Source: Halalkalicoccus jeotgali B3 (GTDB lineage: Archaea; Halobacteriota; Halobacteria; Halobacteriales; Halalkalicoccaceae). From it: 64,000 nucleotides of DNA. Each line of letters begins with the position of its first letter. Positions within the stretch are counted from its first letter, which is position 1. Both the position numbers and the translations under genes were made by a program. Shown here in pieces: positions 45,730-53,783 of the stretch. A model generated the notes under the pieces. That model worked only from the letters and a program-made list of their open reading frames with translations. It had not been told where the DNA came from and did no database searches. The stretch is taken from positions 1-64,000 of the forward strand of contig NC_014298.1 of NCBI RefSeq assembly GCF_000196895.1, read 5' to 3'.

Positions 45730-46884
45730 ATGAGCCTCATCGAGAGCGCACTCTCCGAAAAGCACCGTGACATTCGAGATCGAGCGACGGCGTTCGCTAC
45801 CGACATCGTCGAACCGGAGGCTGAACGTATCGAACGGGTAGACGAGTTCCCCCGCGAGGTGATCAATGAAGCGGGCGAGTATGGTCTGCTTGGGATCATG
45901 GTCCCTGAAGAGTATGGCGGTGAGGGGTCTGATTTTCTCTCCTACTGTTTAGCAGTCGAGCAGATCGCCGAGGTCAGCGGCGCGGTGGCCGAGACGATCC
46001 AAGGCCATACATTCGCGATGCTTCCGATCCTCAACTTCGGCACCGACGAACAGAGAAAGGAATACCTCGAACCGATGGTGCAGGGTGAGCGCGTCGGCGC
46101 GATGCTACTGACCGAACCCGGCGCGGGTAGTTCCCCGACGGAACTCGAGACGGTCGCCGAGGCCGATGGAGAGGACTACTCGATCAGCGGCGAGAAGTCC
46201 TTCGGGACGAACGCCGGCGTCGCGGATGTCCACCTCGTTGTCGCTCGCAAGCGACCGGCTCCCGAGGAGGGTCATGGCGTGAGTGTCTTCCTCGTCCCCA
46301 GCGTCGACGACGGTGAGGGGTTTGCATTCGAGCGAAAGGAGTTCATGGGAATGCGCGGGCACATTACTGGGGACTCGACGTTCGATGATGTCCGGGTTGA
46401 CGAATCGGCGTTACTCGGCGAGGTCGGCGAGGGCTTTCGAATCGCGATGGGGACTATCGATATGGCCCGCACGGGATTAGGCGCGATCGGGACCGGAATC
46501 GCCCGCGGCGCGTTCGGCGAAGCCATCGACTATGCGGGCGCGCGCGATCAGGGTGGGCAGGCGGTCGGCCAGTACCAAGCAGTGCAGGTGCTCGTCGCTG
46601 ACATGGACGCCCGACTGGACGGGGCGCGACACCTCGTCTACGATTCGGCGAAGGCGATTGCCGACGGGGAGCCAAGCACGCGGAAGTCGAGCAAGGCGAA
46701 GTACGTCGCGAGCGAGGCCGCGGAATTCGTCACCCGCAACGCAATCCAGGTCCACGGTGGAAAGGGGTACAGAAAAGATCTGCCGCTCGAACGCTTTTAC
46801 CGGGACGCGAAAATTCTGAGTATTATCGGCGGAACAAACGAAATACAGAAGACGACAGTCGCTGGTGAAGCGCTAAACCTCTAG
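45730..46884 (+). CDS. Acyl-CoA dehydrogenase
   Basis: A 384-residue flavin acyl-CoA dehydrogenase. 'LTEPGAGSSPTELET' is the substrate/FAD signature and 'GGKGYRKDLPLERFYRDAKILSIIGGTNEIQ' the C-terminal FAD motif. The catalytic Glu of short- and medium-chain enzymes (Y-E-G-T) is Gly here (IIGGT), and the alternative isovaleryl-CoA dehydrogenase position reads 'IDMARTG' with Ala instead of Glu, so the base is not obvious. It should introduce the double bond in side-chain beta-oxidation. The 3' end overlaps the convergent hydratase by 4 bp. Full length. Confidence 0.9.
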   Translation: MSLIESALSEKHRDIRDRATAFATDIVEPEAERIERVDEFPREVINEAGEYGLLGIMVPEEYGGEGSDFLSYCLAVEQIAEVSGAVAETIQGHTFAMLPILNFGTDEQRKEYLEPMVQGERVGAMLLTEPGAGSSPTELETVAEADGEDYSISGEKSFGTNAGVADVHLVVARKRPAPEEGHGVSVFLVPSVDDGEGFAFERKEFMGMRGHITGDSTFDDVRVDESALLGEVGEGFRIAMGTIDMARTGLGAIGTGIARGAFGEAIDYAGARDQGGQAVGQYQAVQVLVADMDARLDGARHLVYDSAKAIADGEPSTRKSSKAKYVASEAAEFVTRNAIQVHGGKGYRKDLPLERFYRDAKILSIIGGTNEIQKTTVAGEALNL

Positions 46885-47720
46885 TCGCTCGGCTCGCCCG
46901 GTTCTTTCTCGCCGAGTTCGACGCCGAGGAAGTCGGGGTCGTGATCGCCGAGGAACGCGTTGACACCTTCTTTCTCAACATCGGAGCCGAGCAGGCGGTT
47001 CTGGAGTTCGCGCTCATGGGACAGCGCGTCCCATAGGGGCATCTCAAGGCCCTCATTGACAGCCAGCTTATTGTGGCCGACGGCCATGTGCGATTTCTGA
47101 GCGATCTGTTGAGCGAACTCGCGGGCAGCATCCTCAATCTCCTCGGGCGGGTGGAGTTCGTCGAAGATGCCCCGATCGAGAGCCTCTTCGGGCGTGATCG
47201 TCTCGCCGGTGATCATCATCTTGAGTGCGGTTGAGCGGTCAATGTATCGGGGAAGCAGCTGAGTCCCTGCCTCGCCCGCGATGAGGCCCAGGTGAATCTC
47301 CGGCATGCCGACGTTGTAGTTGTCGTCATTGCCGGCATATCGGAAGTCACAGGCGAGCGCGAGTTCCAGCCCCCCACCCATGCAGTGACCGTTTACCATA
47401 GCGATGAAGATGGTATCGGTCGTCCGCATCTTCATGATGATCTCTTTGCTCGTCTGGCTCGCGTAGCCGACCTGTTTACCAGATTTGTCTTGAAGCTCCT
47501 GGATGTCGAAGCCCGTTGAGAAAAACTTCTCGTTGGCGCTTCCAAAGAGTGCGACTCGAACGTCCTCGTCGAACCGAACTGTCTCAACGACCCGCTGCAG
47601 TTCGAGGAGCACGTCGATGTTGTGGGCGTTAGCCGGCGGCCGATCAATGCGGATGGTGCCGATGTGGTCCTCCAGGTCGGTCTGGAAGAACTCCAGATCC
47701 AGCTCGCTAAACGCTTTCAT
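46881..47720 (-). CDS. Enoyl-CoA hydratase/isomerase family protein
   Basis: A 279-residue crotonase-fold enzyme. The oxyanion-hole and first Glu motif is 'NGHCMGGGLELALACD', and the second Glu lies in 'MPEIHLGLIAGEAGTQLLPR', so hydratase activity is plausible. The C-terminal 'GVNAFLGDHDPDFLG' is typical. It lies 122 bp downstream of the Paa zinc-ribbon gene on the same strand and may belong to that transcript. ATG 47720 gives 'MKAFSELDLEFF'. Confidence 0.88.
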   Translation of the reverse strand: MKAFSELDLEFFQTDLEDHIGTIRIDRPPANAHNIDVLLELQRVVETVRFDEDVRVALFGSANEKFFSTGFDIQELQDKSGKQVGYASQTSKEIIMKMRTTDTIFIAMVNGHCMGGGLELALACDFRYAGNDDNYNVGMPEIHLGLIAGEAGTQLLPRYIDRSTALKMMITGETITPEEALDRGIFDELHPPEEIEDAAREFAQQIAQKSHMAVGHNKLAVNEGLEMPLWDALSHERELQNRLLGSDVEKEGVNAFLGDHDPDFLGVELGEKEPGEPSD

Positions 47721-47842
47721 ACACACCGTTCATCATCGGTACTGCATAAGTAATTTTCTATCACGATCGATCGAGATGCTTCACCACTGTCGCTACTCGG
47801 AGGTGACTCTGAGTCGGCGAACCACGAAACGTGCGAGAACGA

Positions 47843-48016
47843 CTACCGGGTATCGGGCTGCTTGCCGTCGAATTTGATTCGCTCGAAGACAGTATTACAG
47901 CCGTTGCAGTAGTACTGGGTCTTCGAGATCTCGCTGCCGAACGCCGATTCTTGGTCGGTCTCGCTTGAGCCGCAGAACGGGCAGACGACCTCCGGATCCG
48001 ATGCTGAGTCGTCCAC
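47843..48016 (-). CDS. Zinc-ribbon protein (split-off C-terminal part of PaaD)
   Basis: A 57-residue protein starting at GTG 48016, six bases after the paaC stop. It contains 'VCPFCGSSETDQESAFGSE' and 'YYCNGCNTVFERIKFDGK', the four-Cys ribbon that forms the C-terminus of bacterial PaaD ('CP.CGS..T...S.FGST.C...Y.C..C...F..FK'). Bacterial PaaD is one polypeptide; here the MIP18 part is the separate gene at 48991. It probably helps mature or assemble the epoxidase metal centre. Confidence 0.8.
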   Translation of the reverse strand: MDDSASDPEVVCPFCGSSETDQESAFGSEISKTQYYCNGCNTVFERIKFDGKQPDTR

Positions 48017-48021
48017 GGCGA

Positions 48022-48786
48022 TCAGTCCATGGCGAACAGCTCGTTCTTAGTACCCCGAAGTTGTCTGGCATCGGTCTCGCTGATCGATCCGCCTCCGACG
48101 CGCCGTCTAACTTCGTCCCACTCCTCACGGGCCGGCGCATCCCAGTCGACATTGTCGAGAGAAACGGCAGTCCCGGCGAACAGGTCGCGGTAGTGATCCG
48201 CGAATGCGTCGCGAATTTCGGCGACCGAGCGGTCGGTGAACTCAGCTTGGGTTAGGGGGTCCGCCTCGTCGTCGTACTCCGCGGGCCCAATGAACGCCAA
48301 CGCCTGAGGTAGTGTCGTCTCCAACGTCGCCTGGATCGTCTCCGGATCTTCTTCAGCCAGCGCCTCGAGGCGGGCGTCGTGGTACTCCAAGTGGAAGTAC
48401 TCGTCTTCACCCATCTTCGTAATTAGGCCCGTCATGTCCTCACGGTCGATGGCGTCGATCATGTACCACGACGCTCGGTCCGCGGGAGCGATCGAGGCAA
48501 CATACGCCGGCCAGTCGCCCTCGATCCGATCCAGACAGGCGGCATTGTTGAACTCCTCCGGGTCGCGTTGGCCGTTCAGCCACTCCTTCTCGCGGCCCTG
48601 TGATTGGAGTTCGTTGACGAACTGCCGGAAGTGTCCGATCTCTTCTTGAGCGGCGCTAGCCCCACCGATGTCGTCCTCGAGGGATGGTCCCGCGAGACTC
48701 CACTGGGCATTGCGATGCCCGAGGATCAGTTTCGTATCAGCGATCGCCTGGACGTAATCGGCTGCTGGCTCAGGCCAGTCACTCAT
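48022..48786 (-). CDS. paaC: Phenylacetyl-CoA epoxidase subunit PaaC
   Basis: A 254-residue ferritin-like subunit. 'AAQEEIGHFRQFVNELQ' and 'MGEDEYFHLEYHDARLEAL' carry ExxH-type motifs. In E. coli PaaC is the structural partner of PaaA in the (AC)2 heterodimer. 'LILGHRNAQWSLAGPSLEDDIGGASAAQ' is characteristic of the subunit. ATG 48786 was chosen; GTG 48792 is in frame. It overlaps paaB by 8 bp and is followed by the zinc-ribbon gene. Confidence 0.9.
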   Translation of the reverse strand: MSDWPEPAADYVQAIADTKLILGHRNAQWSLAGPSLEDDIGGASAAQEEIGHFRQFVNELQSQGREKEWLNGQRDPEEFNNAACLDRIEGDWPAYVASIAPADRASWYMIDAIDREDMTGLITKMGEDEYFHLEYHDARLEALAEEDPETIQATLETTLPQALAFIGPAEYDDEADPLTQAEFTDRSVAEIRDAFADHYRDLFAGTAVSLDNVDWDAPAREEWDEVRRRVGGGSISETDARQLRGTKNELFAMD

Positions 48787-48988
48787 CGACACTCACCCGC
48801 ATTGTGGGCCGCTCGCCTGTCACCTCGATCAGGTCCTCAGCGCGGACGACCGCGAGGTAGTCCCAGTCCTCCTCGTCGAACGTGTTATGAGCGTACATCC
48901 TCGCGAGGCGATCGCTCTGTGCCCGCACGTTACCGATGTGGAGTGTTTCGTCGCCCTGGTTGATCCGTGCGAATACTTCGTACTTCAT
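48779..48988 (-). CDS. paaB: Phenylacetyl-CoA epoxidase subunit PaaB
   Basis: A 69-residue PaaB. 'KYEVFARINQGDETLHIGNVRAQSDRLARMYAHNTFDEEDWDYLAVVR' matches the family, which folds as a small alpha/beta bridge between two AC heterodimers. It is shorter than the bacterial protein (about 95 residues). It starts 2 bp after the paaD stop and overlaps paaC, so stoichiometric co-translation is likely. Confidence 0.9.
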   Translation of the reverse strand: MKYEVFARINQGDETLHIGNVRAQSDRLARMYAHNTFDEEDWDYLAVVRAEDLIEVTGERPTMRVSVDE

Positions 48989-48990
48989 GG

Positions 48991-49386
48991 TTAGAGGCTA
49001 ATTCCCGCTTCGCGCATCTTCTCTCTGACTGCTGGGGTCAGCATCTCCTTGGACCAAACCGGGTCCCAGACGACTTCGACGTCTACGGTGTCGACACCTT
49101 CGAGCACCGTGAGACAGCTCTCGATATCGTTCTGTATCATATCGTAGGCCGGACAGCCCATACACGGGTAGGTCATCTCGACGAAAACCGTCCCGTCTTC
49201 GGCCTCGATATCGTAGATCATCGCCATTTCGACCAGGCTGACAGGGATGTGTGGATCGGGAATCTCGTCGACGACGTCCCAGAGGTACTCCTCAAAGGCG
49301 CTCGCGTCCGCTCGGCGTCGTTCGACGAACTCGCTTGCGTGTGCGGGGCCGGACGAGCTGTCGGTTCGCTGGTGTGCGCTCGACAT
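48991..49386 (-). CDS. paaD: MIP18-family protein PaaD (iron-sulfur/metal assembly factor)
   Basis: A 131-residue protein. The MIP18 (DUF59) core is 'DEIPDPHIPVSLVEMAMIYDIEAEDGTVFVEMTYPCMGCPAYDMIQNDI', with the family Cys pair in 'PCMGCPA', and ends 'VWDPVWSKEMLTPAVREKMREAGI'. In the Paa system this protein supports cluster or metal-centre maturation. The Cys ribbon found at the C-terminus of bacterial PaaD is missing and is encoded separately at 47843-48016. It begins one base after the paaA stop. Confidence 0.9.
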   Translation of the reverse strand: MSSAHQRTDSSSGPAHASEFVERRRADASAFEEYLWDVVDEIPDPHIPVSLVEMAMIYDIEAEDGTVFVEMTYPCMGCPAYDMIQNDIESCLTVLEGVDTVDVEVVWDPVWSKEMLTPAVREKMREAGISL

Positions 49387-49387
49387 C

Positions 49388-50308
49388 TCAGACCTCGACC
49401 TCGACAGTACCCGACTGGATGAGGTCGACGTACTTCTCGTTGGCCGGTCCGCGCGAGCGCCAGCGGTCCATGACGTCGGACCAGGAGATGGGCTCGTCGT
49501 AGCGCCATTCCTTGTTCGCCGCGTCGAACGCGATCGGCATGTCGTACTCGATGACGTACTCCTCGCGTTCCTCGTCGTAGTGAGCCGGCACGTCTAGATC
49601 CAGTTCGTTCATGAGCGGCAGGGACCGCGAGAGCCAGTCCTGGCGGAGTTCGTCATTGGACTTACCCTTGATTCGGTACTCAAGCTGGTCGTCGTGTTTT
49701 TTCTTGTCATCTGGCAGCCCGAACCACTCGATTCCGATCGGGAACATCCAGTCGATAGCCTCCTGAAGCTTCGCGCGGGTCTTGTCGTTCTTGTTCGCGA
49801 GACGGCGCATCCACGTTTCACCGTGACGGAGGTGGAATTGCTCTTCCTTGTTAACCTTCGTTAGCGCGCGCTTCCAAGGCGCATACGAAGTGTTCTCGTG
49901 GATGTCGCCCAGTAGAACGATGCCCGCTCGATCAAACAGTCCGTGGGCTGTCACGAGTTCGGCGAAGTTCTCGATGTGCTGGTCGAAGCCGTACGTGTTG
50001 CGGAACTCGTGGGGCTCGCGCCCATAGATTAGCTCCTCGCGGCTCTCGCCGAGGTCCTCGAGTAGTCGGTAGGCGATGTGGCCGTGGCCGAGTTCGTCCT
50101 GAATCACGCTGATACACGAGGCCCGCGCGTTGGGCGAGGGGGCGTTGAGCGACTGTTCGTAGTACGCTGGCGCACTCATTAGCTCCGTATCGCCTGAGAC
50201 CGTCAGGATCTGCTTTAGAGCTTTCTCGTAGCCTTCGGTCATCTCGTCGGTCGATTCGATCATCTTCCCGTTCTGGACCTGCTGTTTGAGTTGTTTCTCG
50301 GTTGGCAT
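49388..50308 (-). CDS. paaA: Phenylacetyl-CoA epoxidase catalytic subunit PaaA
   Basis: A 306-residue di-iron oxygenase subunit. Iron-binding motifs 'ISVIQDELGHGHIAYRLLED' and 'VNKEEQFHLRHGETWMRRL' are intact, as are 'EEYVIEYD' and 'PISWSDVMDRWRSRGP'. It would insert one O2 atom into an aryl-CoA ring to form the epoxide, with electrons from a ferredoxin-type partner. ATG 50308 gives 'MPTEKQLKQQ'. It is first in the operon paaA-paaD-paaB-paaC-ribbon with gaps or overlaps under 10 bp. A TATA-like 'AATTATAG' and a 21-bp palindrome lie upstream. Confidence 0.93.
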   Translation of the reverse strand: MPTEKQLKQQVQNGKMIESTDEMTEGYEKALKQILTVSGDTELMSAPAYYEQSLNAPSPNARASCISVIQDELGHGHIAYRLLEDLGESREELIYGREPHEFRNTYGFDQHIENFAELVTAHGLFDRAGIVLLGDIHENTSYAPWKRALTKVNKEEQFHLRHGETWMRRLANKNDKTRAKLQEAIDWMFPIGIEWFGLPDDKKKHDDQLEYRIKGKSNDELRQDWLSRSLPLMNELDLDVPAHYDEEREEYVIEYDMPIAFDAANKEWRYDEPISWSDVMDRWRSRGPANEKYVDLIQSGTVEVEV

Positions 50309-50355
50309 GGTTCGCCTGTACACTCCGTTGTCGGGCCATCACTATAATTGTTTTC

Positions 50356-50376
50356 TGTATACGATTTCCGTATCCA
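50356..50376. promoter_or_regulatory. Candidate operator TGTATACG-N5-CGTATCCA upstream of paaA
   Basis: Inverted repeat with 8-bp arms (one mismatch) and a 5-bp centre, ending about 7 bp upstream of the TATA-like box of paaA (minus strand). The same architecture recurs at 51526-51546, which supports a protein-binding site. Confidence 0.55.
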
Positions 50377-50611
50377 TTTTCGTGATTCATGCCGACTCCA
50401 GCGGTTGTTCCGGACGGTCGTCAGCTGGCCATGGCACTTCACAACACGAGATGGAACATCGGCATCGTCTGTGTTTCGCCGTACTGCTGGATAAAATACG
50501 ATTGGGGGAGAAGTCGATTCGCGATTCGCACCATTGTCTACCTAAAAATATTATTTATTTGATAGATTATTCGACACGACCTTTTTTGGTAATCGGGAGC
50601 AGAGGGGTGGT

Positions 50612-51106
50612 ATGACGTACAACCTACGACACAGTACGGCCGAAGACGGTGAGGAGATCCTCGAGCTCTGGCACGGGTTCACCGAACATCTCTCGAAGTA
50701 CGACGATCGGTACCAGCACAAGGAGGACGCTGACGACCGCTGGCTCCGATACTTCGAGAACCAGCTCGTCGACTCGAAATACGGGACCGTGATCGTCGCC
50801 GAAGATGAAGAGACCGGCGAACTGATCGGAGTCCTTGAGGCTCGCGTGATGGGCGACCATCCTATCTTCCGACTCAAGGACCACGGCTATATCAACGGCC
50901 ACTATGTCCGGGAGGATCACTGGAACAATGGGGTGGGAACCGCGCTGATCGAGGAGGCCCACGAGTGGTTCGCCGACTCGCCGCGCGACATTGATTTCTA
51001 CCGAATAGATGTGGTTGACGGCGATGAGAAGGCAGAAGAAGTGTACGAAAGTCTTGGCTTCGACCCCGTCGAACACGTCTACGAGCGCTCCATCGAGGAG
51101 CAGTGA
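50612..51106 (+). CDS. GNAT-family N-acetyltransferase
   Basis: A 164-residue GNAT enzyme. 'VREDHWNNGVGTALIEEAHEWF' is motif A (pyrophosphate-binding R/Q-x2-G-x-G/A variant 'NNGVGTA'), and 'IDVVDGDEKAEEVYESLGFDPVEHVYERSI' is the usual C-terminal end. Substrate unknown. It overlaps the GTG start of the ferredoxin by 4 bp, and is divergent from paaA, with the 21-bp palindrome in the shared 303-bp promoter region. Why an acetyltransferase belongs with the Paa genes is unclear. Confidence 0.85.
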   Translation: MTYNLRHSTAEDGEEILELWHGFTEHLSKYDDRYQHKEDADDRWLRYFENQLVDSKYGTVIVAEDEETGELIGVLEARVMGDHPIFRLKDHGYINGHYVREDHWNNGVGTALIEEAHEWFADSPRDIDFYRIDVVDGDEKAEEVYESLGFDPVEHVYERSIEEQ

Positions 51107-51111
51107 GTCAG

Positions 51112-51393
51112 ATGGTCGAAACCTACACCATCGAATTCGTCAACGAAGGGGTAACTCTCGAAGTAGCCGAGAATGAGTCAATTCTCGAGGCGGCAGAGAA
51201 TGCTGGTCTCGATCTCCCGTATCAGTGTCGAATGGGAGTCTGTGGCGTCTGTAGCGGCATGTGTATGGAGGGCGAGGTCGATCAACTGGAGGGGATGTTC
51301 CTCTCGGAAAGCGAGAAAGAGGAGGGCTACGCTCTCACCTGCATCGCGAAACCGCGTTCGGACATGCGAATTCGAACCAACGAGAGTCCCTGA
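51112..51393 (+). CDS. Plant-type [2Fe-2S] ferredoxin
   Basis: A 93-residue ferredoxin. Three cluster ligands are in 'CRMGVCGVC' (C-x4-C-x2-C) and the fourth in 'ALTCIAKP'. In bacteria PaaE carries such a domain fused to an FAD/NAD reductase; here the ferredoxin is free-standing, so it is a likely electron donor to PaaA with a separate, unlinked reductase. ATG 51112 is chosen; GTG 51103, overlapping the preceding stop, is an alternative. Its adjacency to the paa operon promoter supports the role. Confidence 0.88.
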   Translation: MVETYTIEFVNEGVTLEVAENESILEAAENAGLDLPYQCRMGVCGVCSGMCMEGEVDQLEGMFLSESEKEEGYALTCIAKPRSDMRIRTNESP

Positions 51394-51525
51394 CCCGTTA
51401 CTCTCGCCGCCAAAACGACCACCAGATTTTCGCGGATGTATCAGTGACCCTTCAAACCGGAACGGCTCTCCTCCCAAAGCGGGTGCTGTGAAGCCCTTTG
51501 ACTTCCACTCAGGCCGGGATAGCCG

Positions 51526-51546
51526 TGTATACGCTTACCGTATACA
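51526..51546. promoter_or_regulatory. Palindrome TGTATACG-CTTAC-CGTATACA
   Basis: Perfect 8-bp arms around 5 bp, the same arrangement as the site upstream of paaA. It lies downstream of the ferredoxin and of the convergent ligase gene. Confidence 0.5.
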
Positions 51547-51610
51547 GGTACTGTTTCCGCTCTGAGTAGGTCTCTCGCTCCGATTCCTCAGTGTTGATCC
51601 TACTAAATAG

Positions 51611-51632
51611 ATTACAAGCATATGTTTGTAAT
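51611..51632. repeat. Near-perfect 22-bp palindrome ATTACAAGCATATGTTTGTAAT
   Basis: Arms ATTACAA/TTGTAAT flank a CATATG centre with one mismatched pair. It may be a regulator site of unknown function. Confidence 0.4.
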
Positions 51633-51862
51633 TGAGCGTGGATGTAAAATGGTACTGCGACGAGATTTTTGTTACAGATGTACGCTTGTTATTACAATCA
51701 CTGCTGAGAGCGCGTGGCAGCTATGTCGAGTTGATAGCTCTCTGGTTGCCGTAGGCGTTCGAGTCGAGGTACACAATTTCGTATACGATACCGAATACGC
51801 CAAGATGACGGGTTAGATCTCTCTCAAGGACGACCGATCTCGGCAATACCCTACAGGCCCGG

Positions 51863-53518
51863 TTACGCTGCCTTCCGCTCCCGTTTACGGAGTTCGATAC
51901 GGCGGATCTTTCCGGTCTCGGTCCGTGGGAGCTCCTGTACGAACTCGACTTCGCGGGGGTATTTGTACGGTGCGAGCGTCTCCTTGACGTGGTTTTGAAT
52001 TTCCTCGATCAGATCATCTCCCGGTGAGGCACTCTCGGTCGCCACGACGAACGCTTTAACGATCGCACCTCGCTGTTCGTCAGGACTCCCGACGACGGCG
52101 ACCTCATCGACAGCATCAAGCTCCTCGATGACGGCCTCGACCTCCGGGCCAGGGATGTTGTAGCCGCTAGAGATGATAAGGTCGTCGTTTCGGGATTTGT
52201 ACTCAAAGCGCCCATCCTCACGCTGAACGAAGATATCCCCGGGGTACGACCAGTTGTCCCGGACTGCGCTGGTTTGCTTTTGTGGTCGGTTCCAGTATTC
52301 GATGCCGGTCGGGCCGCGGACGGCGAGCAGTCCTGCCTCGCCGCGATCGCATTCCTCGCCGGTCTCGGGATCAACGATCTTACACTCGTAGCCTGGAACC
52401 GGGAACCCAGTCGCGCTCGGATCAATCTCCTCGTCGTGGCGATGGCTGATGAAGATGTGGAGCATTTCCGTCGTCCCGATTCCGTCGAGGATCTCGATGT
52501 CATAGGCCTCCCGAAACGACTCGTAGGTCGTCGGGGTCAGCGGCTCCCCGGCACTCATGCCGACTCGCAGCGACGAGATATCGTACTCTTTGGGCCCATC
52601 GGGGTGCTTCGAGAGGATCTGGTTGAATGCGGTCGGGATCGAACAGAGGACCGTGATTCCGTGGACGTCGATCGCCTCTAGCAGGTCACCTGGCGTGGCG
52701 TCCTCAACGAGGCTCGTACTGGCGCCAAAGCGCAGCGGAAACGTCACGAGGTCGCCGTAGCCGTAGGCGAAGGGCAGCGGCGGGTTCCCGCCGAAGACGT
52801 CCTCCTCGGTCGGCTCAAGACAGTACCGAGCGTACGAGTCCGCGCTCGCCAGCAAATTCCGGTGGGTGTGGATCGCGCCCTTGGGTTCACCCGTGGTCCC
52901 ACTGGTGTACAGCATCAGCGCCAGGTCGTCTCGTTCGGTCTCGTGGGCGTCGAGATCGCTGCTCGCAGCGTCGAGGAGCGCGTCGTAGTCGTGGTGGTCA
53001 TGGTCGACGCCGTTGCGGTCGGCAACGACAACCTCCTCGACGGTTTCGAGGCTCGGGAGCGCGTTCTCGATCTCTCCGAGGAGGTCGTCGTAGACGACGA
53101 CCGTGGTCGCCTCGGCGTTATTGACGATGTGTTCGAGCTCGGCGGCCCGAAGCAGCTTCATCGAAGGGAGCGCGACGGCACCTATCTTCTGGGCGGCTAA
53201 ACAAGAGACGACCGCCTCGGGACGATTGGGGAACCTGATGACGACCCGGTCACCTGGCTCAACCCCGAGGTCCAGAAGCGCGTTCCCCATCCGATCGATT
53301 GACTCCTGTAACTCGGCGTAGGTGGTGGTCCGATCCTCGAAGCGGATAGCCACGTTGTCCCCCCGTCCCTCGCGAACGTGCCTGTCGACTAGCTCCTCTG
53401 CCACGTTGATCCGTTCGGGATAGTGTACCTCCGGGACGGCGTGGACGTAATCCGGCCCATCAGCCTCGTCCGGCAGGTACTCCGCTGGTATACTGGACTG
53501 CATATCCGAATAGGTCAT
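51863..53518 (-). CDS. Acid-CoA ligase, AMP-forming (benzoate-CoA-ligase-like)
   Basis: A 551-residue ANL-superfamily ligase. The AMP-binding motif is 'LMLYTSGTTGEPKGAIHTH', with 'GIGTTEMLHIF', 'YPGDIFVQREDGRFEYKSRNDDLIISSGYNI' and the C-terminal catalytic Lys in 'PRTETGKIRR'. 'HIFISHR' after the A5 motif is typical of benzoate/2-aminobenzoate-CoA ligases, so an aryl or aryl-alkyl acid is the likely substrate. It would provide the CoA ester for the Paa-type epoxidase and beta-oxidation enzymes. ATG 53503 is an alternative start. It is divergent from the Liv-type importer. Confidence 0.88.
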   Translation of the reverse strand: MTYSDMQSSIPAEYLPDEADGPDYVHAVPEVHYPERINVAEELVDRHVREGRGDNVAIRFEDRTTTYAELQESIDRMGNALLDLGVEPGDRVVIRFPNRPEAVVSCLAAQKIGAVALPSMKLLRAAELEHIVNNAEATTVVVYDDLLGEIENALPSLETVEEVVVADRNGVDHDHHDYDALLDAASSDLDAHETERDDLALMLYTSGTTGEPKGAIHTHRNLLASADSYARYCLEPTEEDVFGGNPPLPFAYGYGDLVTFPLRFGASTSLVEDATPGDLLEAIDVHGITVLCSIPTAFNQILSKHPDGPKEYDISSLRVGMSAGEPLTPTTYESFREAYDIEILDGIGTTEMLHIFISHRHDEEIDPSATGFPVPGYECKIVDPETGEECDRGEAGLLAVRGPTGIEYWNRPQKQTSAVRDNWSYPGDIFVQREDGRFEYKSRNDDLIISSGYNIPGPEVEAVIEELDAVDEVAVVGSPDEQRGAIVKAFVVATESASPGDDLIEEIQNHVKETLAPYKYPREVEFVQELPRTETGKIRRIELRKRERKAA

Positions 53519-53783
53519 TATAGTTTTGAGAGAAATACCTAACGGTTCCGTTCATCGAGCGAACAGAATTCACGTCGGCGACTAATTGGGTGTCCTGTCC
53601 GCTTCGAGTGAGTCGTTTCCCGTCGCCGGAACCGGCCGCTACCCCTTGTCGACGCCGGCGACGACCTTTGGAAACGTCATCAAGCCTCCGAGGCGTCCCT
53701 CAAGACGGAATATCGATACGATCCGCGAATGTATCGCGTGAAACGAATGAATAGGAAATTATAAATAGTCATGTATTCCTCGA

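Larger units (their letters stand above)
51394..51862. other. Convergent intergenic region with palindromes, no gene seen
   Basis: 469 bp between two converging genes, AT-richer than its surroundings. It contains the palindromes at 51526-51546 and 51611-51632 and a weaker match to the first (CGTATACG...CGAATACG, 51780-51799). The 64-codon frame at 51622 has no coding character. It may be a displaced promoter region whose gene has been lost. Confidence 0.4.

Noticed and set aside
51622-51816. 64-codon frame between ferredoxin and ligase
   Set aside because: Basic, Cys-scattered sequence unlike haloarchaeal proteins; it overlaps a palindrome.
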